From NCBI GenBank assembly GCA_028564675.1, contig JAOVVO010000109.1, forward strand, positions 94,364 to 158,363: a stretch of 64,000 bases of DNA, given 5' to 3'. How positions within the stretch are numbered: the stretch's first letter is position 1; each line of letters starts with the position of its first letter. The translations under genes and the position numbers were made by a program. Under the pieces are notes generated by a model that saw nothing but the letters and a program-made list of their open reading frames with translations, ran no database searches and had not been told where the DNA came from. Positions 12,559 to 24,462 of the stretch are shown here, piece by piece. The stretch is from Onchocerca lupi (taxonomy: Eukaryota > Nematoda > Chromadorea > Rhabditida > Onchocercidae).

Positions 12559-14656
12559 CTGGAAATTTTCTCAATTGAGCTCATACAAGAGTTTTTCGTG
12601 AGCTTTACAAAGTTACTATATCACATCGAGAAGGAATGTTCCAGAAATTTACATTTATTGATTTTTATCATTTCAAAAAATATGATAAGGGTGTCTATCC
12701 ATTGACTTGATCTTCGCTTTTTCGATTATTATAGTTATTCTCTGTGTTTTCCAAAAATTTCCAATGCTCTTGTCTTTCAACGAAGCAAAAATTTAATTTT
12801 GTATGCCTGTTGAATTGAACAGAAACAAAAAAAAATTTCCATTTATCACTAATTTGAGAAGTCATAAATTCAGCTTATTTTAATTGGTAGCATCTTTCCA
12901 AATTTTGATCTCATGATTTTTGATCTTATGATTGTTCAGTCCATTTTATGTCTAAAGGAATGTGTTTATTTGTTTACTTAATCATATGTTTAAATCTACA
13001 TTTACCAAAAATCCAGAAATGGTGGAAGCTTTTATGGATTTGCTCTGTTGATTTTGTTCATTACCATTTGATAATTTAGCAAATCTTGACTCTTTTAGTT
13101 ATTTCCACAGTAAATGTTTTTTGTTCATATTAATGACACACCGCTCAACTGAATTATTTACAGAGTGTCTTTTCAAATCATTAAATTTAATCTTTGATTT
13201 TCAGATGAAAAAAGTATTTTCGTCTTTCAAAAAATCAATTTTGGGGTGGTGATTTATTTTATAAAAACAAGAATCAATTTAAGAAATCGTCATCAAAATT
13301 TTTTGTAAAATTAACGGGATTCAATAATCAAGGCAAATAATGGTTCTCCATGTTCTTTTGTATTGCTATCCAGAATCATTCGAAAGAAATGTAATTATTG
13401 AGATGATGTTGATTACAACAGCATTGATGTTGTTGAAATGTAATTGAACAGATTGTTTACAGCAACATTATTCTCCCATTACTATCAATCTAAGAATGGA
13501 AAATATTTCCATTTTCCACCTTTTTTACTGAAAAAATTTCTGCGAAGATCCTAATGTTAGAGCTAAGTTGCATAATCTATAAACTAAGAAGTATAAAAGT
13601 GGAAATTGCAGGGAAGAAATAGCAAGAAGGGGCTATCATAATGACTGGTTGGTAGGGGTTTAATTTAGCCTAACCCTTGAACTTCTGACCGTAGATTTAA
13701 ACTGAAATGAAAATAAGAAATAATGAAACAGCAGCGGCATTTGATGGCGTAATTTTCAAAATAGCTAAGTGATTTTTAAAAATTATCTACTTGTTTTTCC
13801 ATTGCAAAAACAACTTTGATGTTTGGCGACATGCTTTCCTTTCTTAATAGTAAATGTGAATTTCTGTCGTAACTAAATGCACTTTTGCTTCATTAATCGG
13901 AGTGATTAGCAAAAAGATTTTTTTCATTTGAAATTGTTCATCTTAACATTACTTTCATTTTGAGCTCAAATTAGCTGAAAATGATTAATGGTAGTGGCAC
14001 TGATACAATCATTTAAGGCGGATATAATAGGTACAGCAATGTTCAAATATATTACGCCTTTAAAATAAAGAATTACTTTTATTTTATCGAATAGATTTAA
14101 TTCATGTAAAAGAGATTGAATGAATAACTTTCCAATTAAAAGTTTTTGAACATTTCTCTAGAATTTTGTTATTTTGATGAGATTGTTAGAATTTTGTTTT
14201 CACCGCTAATCTCAATTAATTTATATATCAGACTAAAGATGATTTCGCTCTGTGGCATTAATCGCAATGATTTCTAAATATTTTGTTTTCTTTTACAAAC
14301 TTTCTTGCAGCCCACTAATTTTTCAGTAATTAAGATTAGAATTAGCTTTTCAGCTATTATAAAATCCAAATAGGTCAGGAGCAGTAACTTCTTCAACATG
14401 CTTTTGTCGTGCTTTAATCTTATTGCCAACTTGTAAGCAAACATCAGTTGTTCTAAACAGAGGTTTTTATGCAGTATGGAAAATGATGTGTTGGCAAATT
14501 TCGAATTCTTATGATGAGAAGTGTTCAAAAATCTGTGTTTAGTTTAAAAATCATTTAATTTAATTAATAGATAATTGCTTCAAATTTGTTTGAAATTGTT
14601 TTAAAATTAAAAAAAAATAATTGTTCTACAAATGAGAACCGTCTTTTAAAATAGCG

Positions 14657-14680
14657 AAAAAAAAAAAAAAAAAAAAAAAA
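14657..14680. repeat. Poly(A) tract, 24 nt
   Basis: Uninterrupted A run in intergenic DNA. Confidence 0.9.
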
Positions 14681-15381
14681 CAGGAATTCACAGAAAACAT
14701 GCTGAAATCGAATTTGACTTTGACTTTTAGCTACTTTATTCATTATAACTTTTTTCTCTGATATCGTTGTAGCTGTAACTGTTATGGTAATGGTGCTGTT
14801 TCTGTTTTAATTATATTTGGCAGGGCATGAAATCATAACCGGTTTCATTTCTTTTATTCCCATGCTCTCTTCATTTTACTTTTCTTTTTGTTTGTACTGA
14901 TTATCATTTTGATTTGTTTATATTTTCAATTTTTCTCCTGACCGGTCTATCAGTCTTGATGAATAGTTCTGGAATTATTGGATGTTTTTTACAATACTTA
15001 AATGTAGAATTTTAGACTGCAATTTGTAGTAACTTCTTCAAAGACCAGACACCTAATTGCTGTTTAAGTTGATAATGGAGTGGGATGATTCCTGATATTT
15101 CAATATATTTCATGGAATAATATCTTAATTGTACGTGTCTCTAGAATATCAGGTGTTAGATGATAAAGGATTATAAAGTTTAGCAGTTAAGATTATTAAT
15201 CTTTTTCAATGTCTGATGTACAGTTATGTCAATATTAGGGAATGTGCTGTAGTGAATGTTTGGTTAATCCAGTAATTTTATTACTTGTCCGCGTTTTTTT
15301 TTTCTTTTTTTTTTTTATCGGAAAATGGATAGTTTTGTGAAAAACAAAGAATTACTGCGTGTCATTATCTTTCGTTTGCAG

Positions 15382-17746
15382 ACATGGCCCATTTTTGTAT
15401 CGAGTGAACTATTTGGGTTTCAGCTCGGTAATCGAAAAAATATTTGGTTATTTTTGGGAGGGTGGCCACACGGAAGGTAATGTTGGATGGGCAAATCTCT
15501 ATTGCTTCAAGTGCTGTACGAAGGATATGTAGCAGTTCTAATTCAGAGGATTTCTCTGAAGATAATTATGGTGCTCCTTTCTATTGAATATAATTTTTTG
15601 AATGCTAGTGTAGTAACTGCAGTGAATTGATTGGGGTAATATTACGTTAATTTCCAGGCTCAAAACAGTCGGTAGCAGGAGCAGCAGATAGATGTTACGT
15701 ATAAATAAGGATGTGATGCAAGTAATCAGTAACACGTATTCACGGAAATGTTTCTGACTTTGGTAGTAAATTGAAATTAGGCACTTTGTTCTGGTGGTCG
15801 AAATACTTGCTTCTAAAAATCTTACTGAAAAATTTCAGGGAATGAGGGACGTGCTCCATTATTGAGTGGTGTTCTATCGTCAGCCGATAATGCCGTTAAA
15901 ATCGATCTCAACCTCTCCGATATTATCATTCAGACATCAAATAGTTCTGCTGATAAATTTCCAAGAGAGCGTTGTAAAGCTGTCGTTAGTTTTATCATTA
16001 TTTATTTAATAGTAATTTACAATATTTTCTATAATTAACGGTAGTGTTAACAAGTGCGGTTGCAAATGATGAGAAAAATAATGAAAGAGAGTTTAATTGA
16101 ATAGAATTAAGTCGTGAATAATTCGTATGGGTGCTGCATTAAAATATCTTTCACGAAAGATTAAGTATAAGGCTTTTCATTTAAATCAATAATTAATCGG
16201 AAATGGAAATTGAAGATATCAGTGGGTTTGCTGATAACAGCGGCAATATGCAATGATCTCGTATTATCGTTCATCCATGAAAAGGTACCCCAAGAACCGC
16301 CCTTGCCAGATGCTATATTCGCTCACACTCCTTACATTCCATGGGCATTAATATTGTCCGAATATCTTATGCTTGCTTCACTAACATGCATGGTTGTACT
16401 AACTATTATACATAGGCATCGCTGGATTATACTTAGGTTCGTTGATTTCTATTATTTAATTATTTATCATTTTAGAGAAATCTAAAAGGTCACTTATTCC
16501 GGAAACTTACAGAAAAAGTAAAACAAGAAAAAGAAAGAAAAATAACCGAAAGTAACTGTTCCGATTTTGTTGTGTTTTGCAGAAGAATCGCAGTCATCGC
16601 GTCATTATTATATTTTGGACGTTGCCTAACAATGCTCGTGACACAAGTACCTATTGCAGATCCTAATTATTATTGCTCACCACGTCTAAGTGTAAGTTCT
16701 TTTTTTTTTCCGCTTTTATGTTTTTGTTCAGACTTCTATTATGGTTTTAAAATTGAACAATAATATTTTATTTTTTTAAGTAGTTTTTCTTTTATTTCCT
16801 TTCTACCATTGGGCAATGCATTTTATCAACAATGCAGTCTAGAAGTATTAACATTTTAGATTTAAGGATTTTGATTTTGTCATTCATTTTCACTTGTTGA
16901 TGATTTCTGTCATGTTTTACATAGTTTAGGGCGCTGACTATACTCTAAGGAATATAATTCTTAGAGCGATGCGGATTGGAAGTGGTGCTGGTTTGATAAT
17001 CAACGGAAAGCATACACTGTGTGGTGATTACATCTACAGCGGCCACACAGTTGTTCTTGTCATTACTTGCTTATTTATCACAGAATGTAAGTTCTTGGGT
17101 AATTTTTGTTAAGTAGGGTAGGAACAAACCAGAAGTTGTTCAAATTCAAATTTCGTCGGTTCATCATGAGTTCACAAAGATTTTAATCATTCAAAGGAAA
17201 AATTAAATGTGTTTATAAAATTGCTTTTTTTTTTGCTTATTTTTATGACAAACCAGGAATCACCCTTTGAGAAACTGCCAATTTTCCCATCATTCAGCAA
17301 TTAATTTAGACAGTCCACGACGTTGGAAACCACTTCATTTCTTTTCAATAATGGTCTCAACTGCTGGTGTTATATTACTACTGATATCGCGTGCTCATTA
17401 CACGATTGATGTTATCATATCATACTGGATAACTACGCGGATTTTCTGGACTTATCATACATTGGCTGCCATCCCAAGTCTTCGAGTATGTTTTTATTGT
17501 TCCTAATGGAATTTATTATTTCTATGCCATTTTGTAAGGTTGAAAAGCAAATTTAAATCAACAAGATTAGTTTTTCTTATCTTCCTCATATAATTTTTGC
17601 AAATGCATATTGAATGAAACATTTTTTCTCAGAATGCCAGCTCTCACTATAATCACTTATCAAAACTTTATTGGTATCGATTATTTTTATTCATGGAGGG
17701 AAATTTGCACAGACCGGTACCAAGAAGGTATTATTTTCATGCATGA
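15382..17746 (+). CDS. Sphingomyelin synthase (SMS family), 5' exon missing
   Basis: Seven exons join in phase: 15382-15476, 15839-15984, 16216-16436, 16583-16691, 16930-17086, 17310-17485 and 17633-17746, giving about 338 residues. The family order is clear: PRERCKAV before the first helix, then a conserved VLSFIHEKVP segment, a YFGRCLTMLVTQVP helix, the CGDYIYSGHT motif with the first catalytic His, SPRR, and RAHYTIDV with the second catalytic His and the Asp. The enzyme moves phosphocholine (or phosphoethanolamine) from glycerophospholipid to ceramide, with diacylglycerol released, in Golgi or plasma membrane. Exon 1 begins with one leading base and no ATG, so an upstream exon is missing. 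The acceptor used at 16215 (TTGAAG) is atypical; an alternative TATCAG at 16222 would pair with the GTAAAG donor at 15973 and drop a few residues. AATAAA lies just past the stop. A SAM domain is not seen. Confidence 0.9.
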
Positions 17747-20517
17747 TGGAAATAAATTTTTCATCATTGTTGCCATTGATGTTCCGAAAACAAAATTATA
17801 CTTTCATCTCATTCGGGACACATCCGAAATAAATAACTATCAAATCAGTCAGCTTGAACGAAGTGTTCCGAAAGAATTTTAATTTCCTTTCTTCGCTTTC
17901 ATCTGGACCTTTTCTTTACTTCCTTCACTTTTTCTCTCTTCCCTAAGGTTTTGGTATATTTGTTATAATATCATGATTAAACATCAGTAAATTGCCCAAA
18001 TTTGAAAAGATCTCTTTAAAGGTTTGATTGGCCTTTTCCTCGGATGCGATTTGGTACACGGACTACTTGCAAAACAAATTTATCATAAAAAATTAGTTTT
18101 TGACAAACAAGGATGAGCATCGCCGAAAATTAGGTGTGGATGGAATTTATAGCAGATACATTGTGGACGAAAAACTTATAATTGCGATTTTATTGTGTAC
18201 TAATAATTTGACATGTAATTCCTTCATCTCAAAAATTTAAATTATATTATGTCTTGTAAGCATGAAAATTCTGCCATTTGTTTCTCCTTATACAACTTTA
18301 AGCTCGATTCAAACTAAAATTTTATTGAGAGGATTAAGTCAATTTTTAATGATTTCTTATTTCAATTTTCTTTTCAAAATTAGCTTAGTTATTTCTATCA
18401 AGAATTAAAACGGCAGAACTCTCCCATTGTGGAATTTCTTCAAATTTATACATTTTTCTACATGCGTTCACCATATACTAACTTTCCATTTGTTCTTTTT
18501 CCATACCTGTTTCTCAATAACCATCAACCAGGAAAGTTCTTTTGCCTTTTCTAAATCTAATTAATTTATGCAACAGAATAATCTCAAACGTCTCAGATAT
18601 TACAAATTAAAATTTATTCAGTACTTCCCAAAACCATATTGTGTCAAATTGTTCATGAACACTGTTAGTATTATTGTTCGTTATTTGCTCAACTCATAAA
18701 AATCACGAATTCATAGTCGTTCAAATGCGTGTTATTACTTATATTTTCAAAGTGAAATGCTGCTAACTGACTCATTTTCTTTTACTTCACTCTTTGAGCT
18801 TTTCTTTAAATTGTAATTTCAGGAGCTTTATCTTTGTACTTGAGTTGATCATTTGAGGAAAATGTTCGACGTTTTTTTGCATTTTTTTTTTTTTTTCTGT
18901 AGCCGCAGCTAAAATTAAATGAGATTACAGAAGTGCATACTTTAATACGATCCCTACTTATTTTTTCTTTACATAAATTATACCTTTATCTGAACAAGCA
19001 TTCTTCCCATGCGTGATTAATAAATATTTTTACAGTCTTTTTCCTACCTACAAAACGGAAATTTCGAGAAATAGAAATATGATTCTTGAACTTTTCAATT
19101 ATTAATATCAGTACGCGGTTTTCTTCCTTAATACATTTACTCCATTTTATTTTCAATATTCGATCCCATTATATCGTATTTTCATTCGTTTTATTCATTG
19201 TCACTTTCTTGATTTTTATGTTTGCTAAGTCAATTCCATAGCGTTCCATGTAAAACGAATAAAATAAAAACTACTGTTATTGCAGTTACTCAAAACGTCA
19301 AAAATTCTCTTTTTGGGAAATTAGTTTAATGAAGCTTAAGTCGCAAATATCTAAGCGGAAGTCTTTAAATAATTAATTTCTATTTGTATAGTAACTCATT
19401 TGATGAGTTAGTATTTATGGATTTCAGATGCTTTTGAAATATCTTCATAGCTTAAAAATTTACTCTATTTCTAGATTACATCTAAGCCTATTTTTATTTT
19501 GGACATTTTAATTTCATCATTAGGATACTTGTGCATCCATTTCAAAACTCCTTTTTTCTCTCAAATTAAAATTATATTGCAGGGAAGTGTTTTCGTTTCA
19601 ATCAAATTTTGTTACAGTCAGTATTGACGCTAAAATATTAGAAACTTTAAATCACAAGATACTGAATTCATTTTTCTTTTATAATTTTACATCAAAAGCC
19701 CATTTTACTCAAAGGAACATTAAAACTTCCAAGGAAGAAATTTTTTAAAGAATTTTTAAACAAGTTTTTCTTAATGATAAAAATTGAATAAAAATGCTTA
19801 AGTGGTCAGTAAGATTGCCGAATAAAACTCATAAAACTTAAAAGTCGGAACGAATATATCTAAAATAGATTGTTTTTCGATATTATCTTTAGCATAAGAA
19901 CAGTCCAAATTTCATTTACATTTTCATTGACACTTCCACTAGTTATGATAATCAAGCAGTTAATTGTCTTCAAGATTCTTAATAATTTTGAAAAACACCT
20001 CAGCAGTAGTGGGCTGACTGTGATAGTAGTAAAGAGTGATACAATTTTTTCCTGAATAATAATTTTCAGTATCGCAAGTAGTTGCAGCATTAAATTTTCC
20101 ACTGATCAAAATAATAAATCACAGAAAATTGTATTCTATAGATAACTGAGATTTTAAAATCTATTATTAGAACAATAAGTGATCGGAAATTATATTCTTT
20201 AAAAGCTGCAAAAACTGATATATTTTTAGAACATAAAAGAGAAAAACAAACAGTTCCAGCAAATCACAGTAACAAAAGGAATAACCGTGACTTCAGTTTG
20301 TAAAAAACATTAAATATTGGAAAATTCCGGCAATGCTACATGCCATGTTCCACTTAAATTAAAGCTATAATTCTAGAATGGATAGTGTCCGTGCATCATC
20401 TACAACTTGAAAGAAAATAAAAAGTTGAAGTGATGGATAAATGCAATGCAGCAGCATCCACTTAAAATGAAGTGCCACGTAGTGTAATGTATGAAAATTA
20501 AAAGTTGTGAACTTGGC
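17747..20517. other. Intergenic, convergent 3' ends
   Basis: This lies between the 3' ends of the sphingomyelin synthase (+) and the myristoylated-protein gene (-). It is AT-rich with no supported exon. Open frames around 19.86-20.10 kb overlap on both strands and are composed of residues expected from AT-rich noise. Confidence 0.6.
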
Positions 20518-23500
20518 TTAATAAGCAACAGATATTCTCCATGGTTTCTCCGTATTACGTTGAGTTGCATTCTGAATATAGTATTCGGTTGCATCATATG
20601 TTCGATTATGCTGTTGCAACATTTCATCTCCATAATCGGAATATGGTCGCTGCTGTTGCTTAATCATTTTTTCATTATTATTACTACGATAAGAGTTGCC
20701 ACATTTTGCTCCTACTTCTGTAATATTATCATTGAGATTCATATTGCTACTACCTTCCTGAAAATATAGGAATTAATCATTGATTGGGAGAATGCAAGTT
20801 TCTTAACCATATAGAAAACATTTTTCGGAAAACTTCAAAGAATCATCCATTCTGTTGTCCCGCGATTTCCATGCGGATAGTGGAAACAAAAAAAGAGAAT
20901 AAATTAATATATATATATATATATATATAAATTTATATATAATAACTGCTACGTTTTTAGATGAAAAATTGCAAAACTCCTTAGATAAATATGATTATAT
21001 TATACATAACTTTAATGCGCATTTTTTGCTTTTTTTTTTTTGCTAATGGCTTATTAATTATTGTCTATTCTATATTTATTTTATAATACGGAAATGATGT
21101 TTAGACAAAAAGGGAAATGAGACAAAGTCCTAAACTACACTTAAACAATCTGAGAATACTTATGGAATTTTATTATTTTGTTTGAGTAGAGATTGTTACG
21201 GATGATTAACTCGACTGAATAATCAACAGCTCACATTGTAGCGTTGTGGACATCGATCGAACTTAGTAGCAGTTGCAACAGGAGCATTACTTGAATGAAT
21301 ACCACCATATCGGCTTGAATTTTGTGAGATATCTACAGAGATTGGATTGTATCTTCGGTAATCGGGCTGAAGTATGTACACATTAGTACGGGGAGTCGAT
21401 CGTGAACGATAACGATTTGCAGCCTGGCAAAAAAGAACATTGCTATATGAACATATATATTTATAGTTGACTTTAAAAACAAATTTGATCGTTGCTAATA
21501 ATCTAGAAATATAACAAAACCTTCTGTTCATCAACTTTTCGTTCATTTCGAAAAGCTTCATTATCGAACATTGCTGCTTTGGTACGAACATCAGAATGTA
21601 TTTGGCTGAGTTCTTTGCGAGATTCGCATTCCCCGAATACTTCAAGCGATTTTGTAGTGGTAGTGTACTTCGGTGAAACAATCATCGCTGCCTCACTTTT
21701 ACCCGTCCTGGACTGATCCAAATCCATTCCGAAGTATTGCACTGGTAGTTGCTGTTGCCGTTGTAGCTGGTGACCAGAATCTACCAGAAACAAAAATTAT
21801 ACAAATAAAAGACAGAAATAATAAAGATACAATGAATAATCACTATGAAGTCATTACAAATTGTTCATTAACTTCAAAAAAAAAAAAAAAAAAAAGACAG
21901 TGAAATAAAATGGAATATATACGAACTCAAATTCAAAGCGATATATAAATCCAGAAAAATGATGGAAATGCAGCGAAACCTTCTCTCACGAAAGCAATTT
22001 CTCGTTCAAGACGATTTTCGACATCATTCACCCAGCTGAAGTCAATATCGCTGACTTCGGTCTTCATATTCGAACTCTGCGTTAATGAACTGATCGTCGA
22101 ACCATAATCCGCACTTCTATAAATTCAAAGCTTGAAATCCTACCGCAAGAAGCATTTGACAGAACAAATATAATATATTTAAAATCCTCAGCAAAATATC
22201 CCTTGAAAATCAAATAAATGGAAAAAAAAGGTATTTAACAACACATTTCTTCCATTTAAAAATTTGTACTACTGATGAAGCAGATCAAAATGAACTTTTT
22301 GAGCGGAAAATATCCCAAATGTGTTTGCTGCGTAGCTTGATTCTGAATTGCTATTCCAGAAGCCGAATTATATCGTTGGGACGGATTTGAAGCTGTCTCG
22401 TCAGTTGAAAATGCCTGGATAAAATTCGAAAATAGCATATGCTTCTAAATTTTACAATTCGAAATTCTGAAGTGTTAATCAGTGGACAAATTTCAACCGT
22501 CAAAACCTATATGGACAATTTGATAATTTTTAAAACAAACTTAAACGAATTACTTACTGAAATGTAACTGAAATACAAAACGAGATAACCTTGTCGTCGT
22601 CGATTGAATCAGTGGCATTTTTGGAGAATGATTGAATATTATTCTTTTCTGGAACTTTCTCGGCTTCTAGTGTTATTTTAACAGGTATATTACGTTCCGA
22701 AGTGATATTACCATTTTTATTTGCATTACAATCACTATACTGATTATTTGTATTGGAAGCACTGGTACCATTTCGATACCCATAATTTCGTTCATCGCAG
22801 TCGTAGGATGTTGCTGCTTTAGACAGATGACTACATTCGTTGCTCGTTGCAGTCTTTTTGGATTCTTTCTGGAAATAGTTTATGTCCGCTGAATGAGGAC
22901 CAATTTCACATTTTCTAACTTCACTATTCGTTTCCTCATCAATTCCATGCTGCATAGTAGCTGATGGTCCTCCCTTGGCAACCAGATTCCACTGCTGCAA
23001 CCATTTAGATGTTCCACTTAATCCAGCATCATTCCTAGACACTTGTATTCGTTGCAAATGTTGATTCGATGAATTCTTCAACTGTACTGGTGATGGTGTT
23101 TGATGGTGTAACGACGATGAATGATCGGTAGTTGACGTTAGACGACTTCGATCAGATGTATTCGTGGATGGAGCCGAATGGATCATTTGTATATCTGGTA
23201 CAGCAAAACCATTTGAGCAGCTGCTTAAATGTAATCTATATAAATAAAAACAATCAACCAAAGCATTTAATTAGTCCCGTCTTCAATCTGAATTTTAAAA
23301 ATAAAAAAAGATTTTTTTTTTTTTTGAAGTAAACAAAAGAAGAACAAATTCAAAGGCTATTGTGAATTATGTCAATCGATTAACCTGCTAAAAGATGATT
23401 TCAGTGGACCAGAAGGCATATCAGAAGCAGTTTCACTGTATGTTTGATTTTTCATCACTTTCCTGCATTCCTTCCAGTTATGCTTCTGTGTTACTGGAAC

Positions 23501-24415
23501 ATCTACATAATTATCCAGAACTTGCCTGCAATACTCGACAGGTAAATATTGTAATAAAATTTTCCAAAATTTGTTTAATTCGCGAAATAACAAATTATAA
23601 TTATCTGAGTTTGATGCCACCGATTTCTTTAGACGTATTACAGGTTTCTGCTTAACATGCTACATATCACAATCATATCAGTATGTGCAAAAAAAAGGGA
23701 AAAAAAATTTCCCATAATGTAAAAAATGCACCACAAATAAATAGAAATGAAACTTAATATCCAAAACCATAATTTATTATTTTTCATTAATTAATGATAT
23801 TGGATCCGGAAGAAAGAATGAAAGTTTTTGAACTTTCTTGAGGGCATGAGAATATCATTAAAGGTGAATAAACTCAAATTTCATGTTTTTGCACTGCCTA
23901 ATGATTTTCTTGCAAAAATAATATGAAATGGCTTGGCAGATGATTTAAATATTTCCATGTTCAAGCAAAAATTTTTTGTTGAAAATAAAAAGAAATCAAT
24001 ACTGGCAAAGAGGAAAAGAGAGGAAGAAGGAAAGGGAACAATCGTCATAAAATTCTCTACAAAAAGGTTCTTCTCAATGCATTAATACGTGTATATTTTG
24101 GAATGTATGTATTTGTTGATGGTTTTGTGCATTTGCCCTTGAAATAAAAGCAAATCTCTCATCTCGATGTTTGCATTACCGTGCCTAAATTCTAATTCAT
24201 CTATTAATTTAAATTGCATTCATTATTATTAATTTAACGAGTGGTTTACCAAAAATTCATGGTATCAGATAATATCTGATCAATTAACTACTCAATCCGT
24301 AAGTAATGATAATGATATAATGATACTGTTACAATCTAAGCAGGCATTTATTTAGTAAATGAGTAAAATCACTTGAAAATTTTATTCCAAGAAATGCTAC
24401 AATAAATTGCTATTT

Positions 24416-24462
<47 letters not shown>

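Larger units (their letters stand above)
5888..15381. other. Gene-poor intergenic stretch
   Basis: The first kilobase probably holds the 3' UTR of the zinc-finger gene, including a 29-nt T run. The rest is AT-rich, with pyrimidine-rich imperfect repeats of TTCTCAAATTC type at about 7070-7150. A slightly GC-richer block at about 8810-8950 is open in several frames but has no recognisable product. Two weak exon candidates, near 11.85 and 12.4 kb, are listed separately. Part of this stretch could contain the missing 5' exon of the sphingomyelin synthase gene. Confidence 0.5.

Noticed and set aside
19860..20102. Overlapping open frames on both strands
   Set aside because: Mutual antisense shadows of low-complexity sequence with no splice signals.
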